Source: Burkholderiales bacterium (GTDB lineage Bacteria; Pseudomonadota; Gammaproteobacteria; Burkholderiales; Burkholderiaceae). From it: a stretch of DNA of 64,000 bases. The DNA lies in the NCBI GenBank assembly GCA_026225235.1, contig JAMFSK010000095.1:112290-176289 (forward strand), written 5' to 3'. Every line of letters begins with the position of its first letter. Position 1 is the first letter of the stretch. The notes under the pieces were generated by a model. That model did no database searches and was not told where the DNA came from. It saw only the letters and a list, made by a program, of their open reading frames with translations. Below, one piece after another: positions 45,748-55,013 of the stretch. Position numbers and translations under genes: made by a program.

Positions 45748-47559
45748 TTATACCGGCATGGCGTGTTCTGTTTCCACTTCTTCGTAGTCCGCCACCATGT
45801 CTCGATACAGGCCGGCGGATTCGCGCAAGTCCCGCGCGGTGCCGCGTTGCACGATATGGCCCTCGCGCATCACCAGCACTTCGTCCACGAGTTCGGTCAA
45901 GGCCGAGAGACGATGCGTGATCAGCAGCACGCTGCGGCCCCGCATCAAGGTGTCGAGCGTACTGAGAAGCAAGCGCTCGGTGACGGTATCGAGGCCTTCG
46001 GTGGGTTCGTCGAGTACCAGGATCGGCGCATCGACCAGCAGGGCTCTGGCGACGCCGAGGCGGCGTGCCTGACCGCCTGAGAGCCGTGCGCCGCCCTCGC
46101 CGATCTCGGTGTCGTAGCCATCGGGCAGCCCGGCGATGAATTCGTGCAGCCGGGCGCCGCGGCATGCGGCCTCGAGCGCAGCCTGGTCCGCGTCGGGACG
46201 CGCCACGAGCAGGTTCGCGCGGAGCGTGGCGTTGAACAAATAAGGGTCCTGCGCGACCACGGCGATCTGGCGCCGCACATCCTGTGCCGCGCAGTCGCGC
46301 AACTCGACGCCACCCAGCCGGATGCTACCCGCCTCATAGTCCCAGAAACGCAGTAAGACGTTGGCGACGCTGCTTTTTCCCGCGCCGCTCTCACCGACGA
46401 GTGCGATGCGGCGGCCAGCGGGAAGATCGATCGACAGATCGTCGAGAACGCGTGGCCCCTTGCCGTACCGCATGCGGACATGCCGGATCGACAGGTCGTG
46501 GTGCGAGGACAAGGGCCTGGGAATGTCGGGATCGACGACCGCGGGCGTGGCATCGACGAGCTGGAAGATCCGGCGTGCCGCGCCCATCGATTCCCCCAGC
46601 AACTGCGCGGCAAGCGGCAAGGGCTGAACGGCCTCGAAACTCGCGAGCACGAGCAAGGCGAGCATCGACAGGTCGGCCGGCTGCATCGCCGCAGCGCAGA
46701 TCTGCGGGATGGCGATCAGCAGCGTGGTCCACATCGCAAGCGAAGCGCCCAGGGCGGTCGCGCCTTGTGAGAAGCCGCTCAAGCGGCTCGTCGAACGTTG
46801 TGCGTCGACGAGTTGCGCTGAAATTTTGTCGATGCGCTCGGCATGGCGTGTGTCGGCGCCATAGACACGTAGCTCGCCGGCGCCCTGGAGCGTATCGACA
46901 AGCGCTTCGCGCAGATCGGCCCGCAGTGCGACTGCCTCGCGAGCCGGTGGGTTGCCAAGCCGGTAAACCGCGTACGGCAGCACGATGCCGGCAAGCACAA
47001 GAAAACCGAGCAAGACCGCGGCGATGGCCAGGTCGAACGCTGCGACGAACGCGATGACGACGATCGCCCCGAGTGCACCTGCACCGACGGGCACGATCAC
47101 GCGAACGTAGAGGTGGCTCAGGCTGTCGATATCCGCCTGGATGCGTGTCAGCAGATCAGAGCCGCGCATCGTCTGCAGGCCCGCCGGGCAGAGCGGTTCA
47201 ATGCGCTTGTAGAACCAGACGCGCAGCTCGGACAGCACGCGAAAGGCCGCCTCATGCGTGACGACACGTTCGCCATAGCGGCCCAGCGTACGCAGGATCG
47301 CGCAGGCGCGGATGACGGCTGCGGGGGTGAAATAGTCGATCATCCCGTGGGCGACTCCGGCGATCGCCATCGCCGCGATGAACCCCCCTGCGACAGCCAT
47401 CAGGGCGACATTCGCGAGCAGCGTCACGAAGGCGAGCGCGATGCCCGCGGCCATCCACCGCCAGTAGGGTCGGTAGAGGATCAGCAGCCGTTTCAGGTCG
47501 GCTCGCGTGCTGGGGTGATCACAAGGCGCGGGTGGGTCGCGAAAATCGGGTGCAGTCAT
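45748..47559 (-). CDS. cydC: Thiol-reductant ABC exporter subunit CydC
   Basis: 603 residues. N-terminal six-helix exporter domain and C-terminal ATPase with Walker A GESGAGKSSVANVLL, signature LSGGQARRLGVARAL and Walker B ILVLDEPTEGLD. With CydD it exports cysteine/glutathione to the periplasm, which is needed to assemble cytochrome bd and c. Start overlaps the cydD stop by 4 bases (ATGA at 47559-47556). It is convergent with the cydABX operon and its 3' end is 129 bases from cydX. Confidence 0.93.
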   Translation of the reverse strand: MTAPDFRDPPAPCDHPSTRADLKRLLILYRPYWRWMAAGIALAFVTLLANVALMAVAGGFIAAMAIAGVAHGMIDYFTPAAVIRACAILRTLGRYGERVVTHEAAFRVLSELRVWFYKRIEPLCPAGLQTMRGSDLLTRIQADIDSLSHLYVRVIVPVGAGALGAIVVIAFVAAFDLAIAAVLLGFLVLAGIVLPYAVYRLGNPPAREAVALRADLREALVDTLQGAGELRVYGADTRHAERIDKISAQLVDAQRSTSRLSGFSQGATALGASLAMWTTLLIAIPQICAAAMQPADLSMLALLVLASFEAVQPLPLAAQLLGESMGAARRIFQLVDATPAVVDPDIPRPLSSHHDLSIRHVRMRYGKGPRVLDDLSIDLPAGRRIALVGESGAGKSSVANVLLRFWDYEAGSIRLGGVELRDCAAQDVRRQIAVVAQDPYLFNATLRANLLVARPDADQAALEAACRGARLHEFIAGLPDGYDTEIGEGGARLSGGQARRLGVARALLVDAPILVLDEPTEGLDTVTERLLLSTLDTLMRGRSVLLITHRLSALTELVDEVLVMREGHIVQRGTARDLRESAGLYRDMVADYEEVETEHAMPV

Positions 47560-49331
47560 GAGTCGATCGTTTCCGAAAATGAGGAACGCGGCGCATCCGG
47601 ACCCATGAGATCGGCATACAGGCCATCGCAGCTTGCCAACTGGGCATGCGTGCCGATTTGCACAGCCCGTCCGGCATCGAGCACGACGATGCGGTCGGCG
47701 AGTCTCGCGGTCGCGGGCCGGTGGGCGACCAGCAACACGGTGCGATCGCGCGCAAGCCGCCGGATCGCGGCGTGGACGTCTATCTGGGTGGCAGCGTCGA
47801 GATGCGCCGTGGGCTCGTCGAGCAAGACGATGGGTGCGTTCTTCAGAAACGCACGCGCAAGCGCAAGCCGCTGAATCTGGCCACCCGACAGGCCCACACC
47901 GCGTTCGCCCAGCGGGGTGTTGTAACCCAGAGGCAGCGCGTCAATGAAGTCGTGCGCACCTGCGTCGCGCGCAGCTTGGTGGACTTCGGCAAGACTCGCA
48001 TTCGGCCGCGCGATCAGCAGGTTGTCGAGCAGGCTGCCGATGAAGATATGGGCGCGTTGGGGCACCCACGCGACTTCTGCAAGCCAGCTCTCGGGATCGA
48101 GGGTGGCGAGCGGCTGCTCATTGACGCGGATCGTGCCGCTGGTTGGCGAGATAAAGCCGAGCAAGAGATTCAGCACCGTGCTTTTCCCGGCACCGGTCGG
48201 ACCGACCAGTGCCGTGACGTGCCCGGGTTCGGCCGCGAAGCTGAGGGTGTCGAGCATGGGATGCCCGGCTGCGTCGGTATGGCGGACGGCCTCGAACTGC
48301 AGGGTGTAGGCGGACGCAGGTCGCAGCGGCTCGAGGCTCGTGGTAGCGGGCCCGGGTGTTTCGAGAATGGCGGCCAGTCGCTCGGCTGCCGCGATGGCAT
48401 CCATGCGCGCGTGATAGTGCGTGCCGAGGCTGCGCAGGGGCAGGTAGAACTCAGGGGCGAGGAGCAAGACGAACAGGCCGCGTTCGAACGGTATCTTGCC
48501 GTAGAGGAGATGGAACCCGATCAGCACAGCGACGATGGCGATGCTGATCGTCGCAAGGAATTCGAGGACGACCGCCGACAGGAAGGCGATACGCAGGACC
48601 TGCATGGTCGTGACACGATAAGCGTCAGACACACTTTGGACCATCTCGGCTTCACGGCGACTCGCATCGAACAGCTTGAGTGTCGTCAGGCCCTGGAGCG
48701 TATCGAGAAACCGGGCACTCAATTGGGCGAGGCGCGCCCACTGACGCTGGTTGAGTTCGGCCGCGGTCTTGCCGAGCACGATCATGAAGAACGGGATGAG
48801 CGGCGCGGTGGCGAGCAGCACCAGGCCCGAGGTCAGATCGGCCGGCAGCACCACGGCCAGCACGGCAAACGGCAGCAGCACCGACAGCGCCCGGTTAGGG
48901 AGCCAGCGCGCGTAATACCCTTCGAGCGCTTCGACACCCGACATGGCATCGCTGGTCAGCGCGCCGCTCGACTGCCATTGAATCCAAGCGGGTCCGAGTG
49001 CGAGCACCTTGCGCACGACCTGAGCGCGGATATCGAGTCGGAGGGCCGCCGCGGTCGCGAACGATGCCCGTTCGGCCGTGAGCATGAAGACGAAGCGCAC
49101 CGCGAAAACCGCCGGGAGTGCGGCGAGCGCAGGCCATACCGTGGCGAGTCGCGCACCCTGCATCACGACAGCATTGACGATCCATGCAAGCAGGCAGGCC
49201 TGGACGATCACGGCAAAACCCGCTGCGAGGCCGAAACCGACTGCGAGACGCAAACCCGGCTTGAAGCGACCGAGGCGACCGGTGAGCCAGGCGTCGAGGG
49301 TCTTGCGCTGCGACGCTGTGAGTGTGGTCAT
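47556..49331 (-). CDS. cydD: Thiol-reductant ABC exporter subunit CydD
   Basis: 591 residues from ATG 49331 (the frame runs on to 49376 without support). Exporter transmembrane domain (RLAVGFGLAAGFAVIVQACL) and ATPase domain with GPTGAGKSTVLNLLLGF, LSGGQIQRLALARAF and PIVLLDEPTAHLDA. It forms the heterodimer with CydC. An imperfect Anr-like site lies 64-77 bases upstream. Confidence 0.93.
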   Translation of the reverse strand: MTTLTASQRKTLDAWLTGRLGRFKPGLRLAVGFGLAAGFAVIVQACLLAWIVNAVVMQGARLATVWPALAALPAVFAVRFVFMLTAERASFATAAALRLDIRAQVVRKVLALGPAWIQWQSSGALTSDAMSGVEALEGYYARWLPNRALSVLLPFAVLAVVLPADLTSGLVLLATAPLIPFFMIVLGKTAAELNQRQWARLAQLSARFLDTLQGLTTLKLFDASRREAEMVQSVSDAYRVTTMQVLRIAFLSAVVLEFLATISIAIVAVLIGFHLLYGKIPFERGLFVLLLAPEFYLPLRSLGTHYHARMDAIAAAERLAAILETPGPATTSLEPLRPASAYTLQFEAVRHTDAAGHPMLDTLSFAAEPGHVTALVGPTGAGKSTVLNLLLGFISPTSGTIRVNEQPLATLDPESWLAEVAWVPQRAHIFIGSLLDNLLIARPNASLAEVHQAARDAGAHDFIDALPLGYNTPLGERGVGLSGGQIQRLALARAFLKNAPIVLLDEPTAHLDAATQIDVHAAIRRLARDRTVLLVAHRPATARLADRIVVLDAGRAVQIGTHAQLASCDGLYADLMGPDAPRSSFSETIDS

Positions 49332-49394
49332 GAGGGAGGCGCAGGGCGAAGTGGGCGATGGTGCCCAGCATTTCACATCGGCGTTGCGTCCAAC

Positions 49395-49408
49395 CCGACA
49401 CAGATCAA
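49395..49408. promoter_or_regulatory. Imperfect Anr/FNR-box-like site upstream of cydD (8/10)
   Basis: On the minus strand TTGAT-CTGT-GTCGG: left half perfect, right half two bases off. It is 64 bases before the cydD start. Weak alone, but consistent with the other sites. Confidence 0.35.
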
Positions 49409-49495
49409 GGAAAAGTTATTTCTTTTCTCGTCGCTTCGGTGCGGAGCACCGAGCGGGTGTGCAAGTGCGCAGGTGTGCGTGCGGTACCGTGGCGC

Positions 49496-50278
49496 TCAGA
49501 CCCGCGCGAGTCCGTCGACGTCAAGCAGGCGGATCTTCTTGCCGTGAGTCTCGAGCAGCCCCCCTTTCTGGAACTTGGAGAACATCCGGCTAACGGTTTC
49601 GAGCTTCATGCCGAGATAGCTGCCCATTTCCTCGCGGGTCATGCGCAGCGTGAATTCGAGCCGCGAATACCCACGTGCCGCAAGGCGTTCCGACAGGTTG
49701 AGCAGAAAAGACGCGACGCGCTGATCGGCGGACATGGTTCCGAGCAGCATGACCAGGCTCGACTCGCGAACGATGGCGCTGCTCATCATCCGGTAGAGAT
49801 GGTGCTGCATCGGCTTGACTTCGCGGCACATGGCATCGAGCAGCGCGAACGGGATGACGCATACGGTACTGTCCTCGAGCGCGATCGCATCGCAGGCATG
49901 ATGGCCATTGCAGACCCCGTCGAGGCCGAGCGGATCGCCGGGAAGGTGCAGGCCGGTTACCTGTTCGCCGCCATCCCGATGCATGACGGTGGTCTTGAAC
50001 GATCCGACGCGCACCGCATACAGGCTTTGAAAAAAATCGTTGGCGCGGAACAGAGACTCACCGCGTTGCACGGTCCGGGTGGTGCCGATGATCGAATCGA
50101 GCTGCCCGAACTCGAGCGGAGTCAGGTCGGTCGGCATGCAGAGGCTGCGCATCGCGCAACTTGAGCACCGAACCGGGCTGCGCTTGGGCGAAGTGCGGGC
50201 GTCGGGTTCCGCGAGACATTCGCCGGCGACGTGCGAAACAGCGGCCATGACTGCATCGTGTTCGGTGGCGGTATTCAT
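49496..50278 (-). CDS. anr: FNR/Anr-type oxygen-sensing transcriptional regulator
   Basis: 260 residues from ATG 50278 (GGAG upstream). Cysteines C38, C41, C47 and C140 (PVRCSSCAMRSLCMPTDLTP and STVCVIPFALLD) have exactly the spacing of E. coli FNR C20/C23/C29/C122, so a 4Fe-4S oxygen-sensing cluster is expected. A cyclic-nucleotide-like sensor domain is followed by an HTH with recognition helix KLETVSRMFSKFQ, keeping the FNR E-xx-S-R contacts for TTGAT half-sites. Such sites are found before several genes in this window, so it is the likely local master regulator of low-oxygen genes. Confidence 0.93.
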   Translation of the reverse strand: MNTATEHDAVMAAVSHVAGECLAEPDARTSPKRSPVRCSSCAMRSLCMPTDLTPLEFGQLDSIIGTTRTVQRGESLFRANDFFQSLYAVRVGSFKTTVMHRDGGEQVTGLHLPGDPLGLDGVCNGHHACDAIALEDSTVCVIPFALLDAMCREVKPMQHHLYRMMSSAIVRESSLVMLLGTMSADQRVASFLLNLSERLAARGYSRLEFTLRMTREEMGSYLGMKLETVSRMFSKFQKGGLLETHGKKIRLLDVDGLARV

Positions 50279-50594
50279 ATGCACATTCTCCGGCGACTCA
50301 TGTGACTGATGGCGCTTGCCGTGCATGATGAGAAGGTCGCGCCGAGGGGCCTTCGATGGAGGGCAAGCTGGCAGGCCGCGGGCACCTCGGGGGTTTGAAG
50401 TCCTGGAGAGATATCCGGATGCCGTGGAGCGGGTTTGCCCTGTCACTCGCCCAGAGTATCGCCGCCGGCTGTTGCAATGAACATCGGCACGGAATGAACT
50501 TGGGGTAGGGTTTTTCGACACCGTGTAGGGGTTTTCCTACAAACGGCTCGATGCTCCCGCGGAGGGCGGGGCCGGGTACGGTCACATCACGCGC
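50279..50594. other. Gap between anr and the NarL-type regulator gene
   Basis: 316 bases, no gene. It holds an inverted repeat TGTAGG-N6-CCTACA (50524-50541), listed separately, and presumably the anr promoter. Confidence 0.55.
50524..50541. promoter_or_regulatory. Inverted repeat TGTAGG-N6-CCTACA, candidate operator
   Basis: Perfect 6-base arms around GGTTTT, between anr (start 50278) and the end of the NarL-type regulator gene. A second GTAGGG-like half lies about 20 bases upstream. It may be bound by the adjacent LuxR-type response regulator to control anr; inference only. Confidence 0.35.
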
Positions 50595-51242
50595 TCACAC
50601 CTCGTCGTTGTCGTCGAGCAGCTTGTAGCGCATCGCATAGCGGACAAGCGCGGCTTCGTGCGGCATCTGCATCTTTTCAAGCACGCGAGTTTTGTAAGTG
50701 CTGACGGTCTTGGTACTGACGAACAAAATCCGAGCAATCTCCGTGATCGTCTGACCCGCGGCAATCCGCCGGAAGACGTCGAACTCCCGGTCGGACAGCC
50801 GCTGGTGAGGCAGGATGTCGGCGGGTTCATTGAGGCTTTGGGCGAACCGCTCGGCCATCGACAGGCTCACATAGACGCCGCCCGCCGCCACCTTCGTCAC
50901 GGCCGAGACCAGTTCGGCACTGGCACTTTCCTTGGTCATGTAGCCCGAGGCGCCGGCCTTGAACGCACGCACCGCATACTGTTGCTCGGCATGCATCGTC
51001 AGCACGAGAATGCGCAGGGCGGGCTTCTCGTCGTGAATCTGGTGGACCAGGTCGATGCCGCTGCGGCCCGGCATGGAGAGGTCGAGCACGAGCACCTGCG
51101 CGGGTGTATCGCGAACAAGCGTCAACGTGCTCGCACCGTCGCAGGCCTCGCCGGCCACTTCAAGGCCGGGTGCTGTTTGCAGAATATGTCGCAGTCCCTC
51201 ACGCACCAGCGTGTGGTCGTCCGCGATCAGTACCTTCGTCAT
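50595..51242 (-). CDS. NarL/FixJ-type response regulator
   Basis: 215 residues from ATG 51242. Receiver domain with phospho-acceptor D54 (VLVLDLSMPGRSG), acidic pocket IADDHTLV and the K-containing AGASGYMTKESA. LuxR-type HTH at about 145-205 (LSDREFDVFRRIAAGQTITE, ILFVSTKTVSTYKTRVLEKM). It would dimerise on DNA when phosphorylated. The likely kinase is the HisKA_3 protein at 38.4-39.5 kb, since no kinase is adjacent. It is located just upstream of anr on the same strand. Confidence 0.9.
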   Translation of the reverse strand: MTKVLIADDHTLVREGLRHILQTAPGLEVAGEACDGASTLTLVRDTPAQVLVLDLSMPGRSGIDLVHQIHDEKPALRILVLTMHAEQQYAVRAFKAGASGYMTKESASAELVSAVTKVAAGGVYVSLSMAERFAQSLNEPADILPHQRLSDREFDVFRRIAAGQTITEIARILFVSTKTVSTYKTRVLEKMQMPHEAALVRYAMRYKLLDDNDEV

Positions 51243-51304
51243 GGCTCGCCTGCTGGTGAAAAGACCGTTCGCGCGCAAAGCGTCGCAAGTCATTGTCGGG
51301 CATT

Positions 51305-52393
51305 TCAGTGCAGATCGCCAGTCAGGCGCCCTTCGCACGGGCTCGGCCGCCCGTCGAAACCCGTCCACGCGTGCGCGGCGAAGTCATAGAGCTTGCAATG
51401 GCGCACGGTGTCCCGATACCACCGCCAGGAAAAGGGCTGCACGATGATGCGGCCTGGCAGCAGGGTTTCGAGCCGGCGCTGGGCCTCGACGAGGCAGTAC
51501 AAGGGTACGCTCATGTCGACGTGATGCGCGGTGTGTTCCATGATGTGATGCAGCAGTGCGCCGACCCGGTACGGGAAGGTCAGATGCACGGTCGTCGACA
51601 CAAATGGCTGCGAGCGGGCCCACTCGGCCCGGTCGGTGTACCACGCGACTTCCTGATGCGTGTGGTGGACATAGACGACAAAGCCCATCATCGTTCCCCA
51701 CACGAGAAAGGGGACGGCGAAGCCCGTGACCAACAGCAGCCCGATCACCTGTCCTGTGATATGCGAGGTGGCGACGAGCGCACCGATCCACGCCAGGCCG
51801 AAGACCGATACCAGCGCGCAGTCGAGCATGAAAATCCGGCGCCGTGTCGGCATCGCCTTGCGGCTCGGAAACATCATGCGCCGCCACCAGATCTCGACGA
51901 GGTAGTAGAGCCCGGGTCCCCAGCCGCTTCGACAGATGCGCTCGAGCAGGCGGCGGCCCGGCGACAGTGCCCTGAACTCCTCGAGACTCAGCGGCGACCA
52001 AACGAAGTCCACGCCCTTGAGGTTGGTGTATCCGTGGTGGACCACGTTATGGCCGACGTCCCACAGGCTATAGGGTGTCAGCGATGGCAGGAAAGCGATG
52101 CGGCCCAGCCATTTGTTGAGCGTGCGCCGGCGCGTCAGACTCTGATGGCATGCATCGTGGCCGATGATGAAGAGGCGCCCGATCACGAACCCTGCGGCCA
52201 GCCCGCAGGCGGTCTTGACGACGGCCCCGTGCAGTGCGATGACACCGGCGAATGCCGCGGCCAGCAGCAGGTAGTCGAACACCAGCAGCGTGATCGCGTA
52301 GGGGGTAGAGCGCTTGTTGATCGGGACCAGCCAGGATCGGATCACCTTGCGGTGCGGGAGCGGCTCGCCTGAGGACAACGGGATTTGATGCAT
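51305..52393 (-). CDS. Membrane fatty acid desaturase
   Basis: About 362 residues from ATG 52393 (ATG 52429 in frame is also possible). Four membrane segments and the three histidine boxes of acyl-lipid desaturases: HDACH (79-83), HNVVHH (115-120) and HTAHH (287-291), which hold the diiron centre. It introduces a cis double bond into fatty acyl chains using O2. It lies beside an oleate hydratase gene, suggesting membrane-lipid remodelling. A near-perfect Anr-like site lies upstream. Confidence 0.88.
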   Translation of the reverse strand: MHQIPLSSGEPLPHRKVIRSWLVPINKRSTPYAITLLVFDYLLLAAAFAGVIALHGAVVKTACGLAAGFVIGRLFIIGHDACHQSLTRRRTLNKWLGRIAFLPSLTPYSLWDVGHNVVHHGYTNLKGVDFVWSPLSLEEFRALSPGRRLLERICRSGWGPGLYYLVEIWWRRMMFPSRKAMPTRRRIFMLDCALVSVFGLAWIGALVATSHITGQVIGLLLVTGFAVPFLVWGTMMGFVVYVHHTHQEVAWYTDRAEWARSQPFVSTTVHLTFPYRVGALLHHIMEHTAHHVDMSVPLYCLVEAQRRLETLLPGRIIVQPFSWRWYRDTVRHCKLYDFAAHAWTGFDGRPSPCEGRLTGDLH

Positions 52394-52524
52394 ACGAATG
52401 GCAGGACGGTAGAGAAAGAGCGGGCACATGCCCGCAGGGGAGGGGAGCGTGGGAGCTCACATCGCGCGTGTGAGCGCTGTTCAGTGCAGTTGGTTCATTG
52501 TGGGGCGCCGCGACGCGCGATACC

Positions 52525-52538
52525 TTGCCCCAGGTCAA
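52525..52538. promoter_or_regulatory. Anr/FNR-box-like site upstream of desaturase gene (9/10)
   Basis: On the minus strand TTGAC-CTGG-GGCAA, one base off TTGAY-N4-RTCAA, 132 bases before the desaturase start. Confidence 0.45.
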
Positions 52539-52550
52539 CGAAATGCAGGC

Positions 52551-54170
52551 TCACAGTGTATGGAGCGCCTGATAGAGCACGCGCGGGTTGTATTGCCCTT
52601 TGTAGACGCTCGGCGGTTCGAGCGGCAGCCCGAGTAAGGTGTAGACCGCAGTCTGCGCAGAGCGGATGGAATACTCGACGGTAAACACCACGTCGTCGGG
52701 GAGTTCGCAAAACTGGCCGACGAAGGCCAGGTTCGCCGTGCCTTCGGGCACCACCTCAGGCCGGTCGCCTTTCTCGCGCGGCATGAACTGGCTGGTGATG
52801 TATGGCATCAGGCAGGGGATGCAGATGGCGTCCTTGAGGATTGACCGGGCCGCGATCGGCATGCCCAGGTGGCCCAGCAGCTCGGTCATGATCTCGCGCC
52901 CCGTGCACGCGTGCATGGGCTTCTTGATGAAGTCACCCGGCTCGTCGATCGACAGCCCATAGCCCCAGAACACATTGACGTCGTCGGGCTGGCCAATGAA
53001 ATGCGGCTGGTGCGGCAAGACGATCGAAATCAGCCAGCTCGACTGCACGAAGGTCATGAGCCCGCCTTCGCCCGGCACGTTGCCCGTGAAATCGCGCACG
53101 GCGCGAAAGAACTCGGCCGAATACAGTGTGGTGGTGAAGGAGAGCCAGCGGGACTGTTCGACATGACCGGCGAAGGCATGCGGGTTGCCGAACTCGGGAC
53201 GACCGGTTGCAATCGTCTCCCAGAGATTCCATGCGCCGGCGGACGGCTTGCCGTTGAATTGCGCGGCCCGATCCATCGCGCCCTGTGTGGTGCCCTCGGT
53301 CATCGAGCCCAATGTCACGATTACACAATCGTCCTTGCCGAGCATCAGGGTTTCCGCATGACCGTCCCGTTCAAGCTGGAGGGCCTGGGCACGCGACAGG
53401 CCGTTCTCATCGACAAACGTCAGGTCGATCACCCGCGTATTGATTTCGAATTGCACGCCGCGTTCGCTGAGCCACTTCTGAAGCGGACGCACCATCGAGT
53501 CGTACTGGTTGTACGTGGTCCGCATGATGCCGCGTAGCTGGTTGAAGCCTGGGACCATATGGGCGAACCGCAACAGATAGCGCTTGAACTCGACCGCGCT
53601 GTGCCATGGCTGGAACGCGAACGTGGTACACCACATGAGCCAGAAGTTCGAACGGAAGAACTCGGCGTCGAAATGATCGGCGATGCGGCTGCGGCCCAGT
53701 TGATGCTCGGTTTCAAGCGCGAGTTGCGCGAGTCCGAGCACATGACTCCGGGTCAGCGCGAAGCCTGGCGCATCGACACGGTGACCGTCGCGCACGAAGC
53801 GCGATTTTGAAGCCGTCTGGAGTGTTTCGTTCCAGTCGAAGATCTCGCGGGTCACGGTCTTGTTGCCATCGAGTGTCGGGATGGAAGAAAACAGGTCGTA
53901 TGTACAGACATACCGGCTTTCAAACATCCGGCCACCGCGCATGATGTAGCCGCGCTGGGCGGAACCGTCGGCGTCGAGGCTCCCTCCGAGCGTATCCAGC
54001 GCCTCGATGATGGTGATATTGACGCCGGGCACGTCCGCGTCCCGGCACAGGAACGCCGCGGTGGCGAGTGAGGCGATGCCGCCTCCGATCAAATAGAAGC
54101 GTCGTTGTGCAGAATCGATTCGCGCCGTGTTAGGCCGGTCCTGCGAGGCGAGAGGATCTGCACTGGTCAT
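52551..54170 (-). CDS. ohyA: Oleate hydratase (FAD-dependent)
   Basis: 539 residues, MCRA/oleate hydratase family: FAD-binding YLIGGGIASLATAAFLCRD, EALDTLGGSLDADGSAQRGY, MRGGRMFESRYVCTYDLFSS, and late blocks NVFWGYGLSIDEPGDFIKKP, PYITSQFMPREKGDRP and FCELPDDVVFTVEYSIRSAQ. It adds water to the cis-9 double bond of free oleic/palmitoleic acid giving 10-hydroxy fatty acids. It follows, and may act on products related to, the neighbouring desaturase. Role in lipid detoxification or low-oxygen adaptation is inference. Confidence 0.93.
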   Translation of the reverse strand: MTSADPLASQDRPNTARIDSAQRRFYLIGGGIASLATAAFLCRDADVPGVNITIIEALDTLGGSLDADGSAQRGYIMRGGRMFESRYVCTYDLFSSIPTLDGNKTVTREIFDWNETLQTASKSRFVRDGHRVDAPGFALTRSHVLGLAQLALETEHQLGRSRIADHFDAEFFRSNFWLMWCTTFAFQPWHSAVEFKRYLLRFAHMVPGFNQLRGIMRTTYNQYDSMVRPLQKWLSERGVQFEINTRVIDLTFVDENGLSRAQALQLERDGHAETLMLGKDDCVIVTLGSMTEGTTQGAMDRAAQFNGKPSAGAWNLWETIATGRPEFGNPHAFAGHVEQSRWLSFTTTLYSAEFFRAVRDFTGNVPGEGGLMTFVQSSWLISIVLPHQPHFIGQPDDVNVFWGYGLSIDEPGDFIKKPMHACTGREIMTELLGHLGMPIAARSILKDAICIPCLMPYITSQFMPREKGDRPEVVPEGTANLAFVGQFCELPDDVVFTVEYSIRSAQTAVYTLLGLPLEPPSVYKGQYNPRVLYQALHTL

Positions 54171-54243
54171 GGGGACGATTCCGTTCCGTGTCTATCGCGA
54201 ATGCGCGTCGGGTCGAAGATAGCGCGGTTGGCACTGCCAAACC

Positions 54244-54257
54244 TTGCGCTAAGTCAA
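54244..54257. promoter_or_regulatory. Weak Anr/FNR-box-like site upstream of ohyA (8/10)
   Basis: On the minus strand TTGAC-TTAG-CGCAA, two bases off the consensus, 74 bases before the oleate hydratase start. Confidence 0.3.
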
Positions 54258-54316
54258 GGAAGTGGCAGAGCGCCTCCGTTAAGCTGCGCGGACAACCGCG
54301 CCATCTCGAAATCAGT

Positions 54317-54919
54317 TCAAAATCGCCGGCCGACCCCGACCCCGATGATCCAGGGGTTGATCTTGAGCGTGCCGATGTCCGAGCCGGCCAACGTGGCGTC
54401 TGTCTTGATCCAAAGTTTCTTCACGTCGAAGTTCACAAACCAGTTTTGCGAAAAGGCGACGTCGACCCCCGCCTGGAGCGCAGGCCCAAAACTATGGTTG
54501 GTGATGCTCACACCTTCATCGCCGACGGCGAGGGTGTTGTGATAGAAAAGGGTGTAGTTGACACCGGCGCCCACGTAAGGCCGGATGCGCCCGGCATCGT
54601 TGAAATGCCACTGAAGCGTGAGCGTCGGTGGCAACAGGCTGACCTTGCCGATGCCGCCCAGATCAGTCGTGAGCGAATGACGGGTTGTGCCGAGGATCAG
54701 CTCCGCGCCGAGCGAGTTCGTGAGCATATAGGTGAAGTCGACTTCCGGGACGACCGTGGTGTTGACGGTCGTGCCGAGGCTCGAGAGCGTCCCGGTGGTC
54801 GACGCATCGGGGGCGACCACGATGCCCCGCACCCGGGCGATGATGTCGCCTTGTGCAGCCAGGACGGTTTGCGACGCGAGCAATGCCGCCGCCAGGAAGA
54901 GTTGCTTTGCATACCTCAT
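54317..54919 (-). CDS. ompW: OmpW family outer-membrane protein
   Basis: 200 residues from ATG 54919 (GGGGAT upstream), signal peptide AKQLFLAAALLASQTVLA. The mature chain is an eight-strand OmpW barrel (RVRGIVVAPDASTTGTLSSL, TLTLQWHFNDAGRIRPYVGA, GVNYTLFYHN, NFDVKKLWIKTDA) with a C-terminal Phe in IIGVGVGRRF. OmpW carries small hydrophobic molecules across the outer membrane and is FNR-induced in E. coli, consistent with the Anr-like site upstream. Confidence 0.93.
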   Translation of the reverse strand: MRYAKQLFLAAALLASQTVLAAQGDIIARVRGIVVAPDASTTGTLSSLGTTVNTTVVPEVDFTYMLTNSLGAELILGTTRHSLTTDLGGIGKVSLLPPTLTLQWHFNDAGRIRPYVGAGVNYTLFYHNTLAVGDEGVSITNHSFGPALQAGVDVAFSQNWFVNFDVKKLWIKTDATLAGSDIGTLKINPWIIGVGVGRRF

Positions 54920-55013
54920 GATGATCCCCGTACTTTTGAAGTTCTCCGTTCGGATGGCTTCGTTTTTGAGTGGACGATGGGGGCAAGCCTAAGGCGCAGC
55001 TGATTTTGCCTTT

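Noticed and set aside
47646..49547. 633-residue plus-strand frame over cydD
   Set aside because: Antisense of conserved CydD; Glu/Arg/His-rich translation only.
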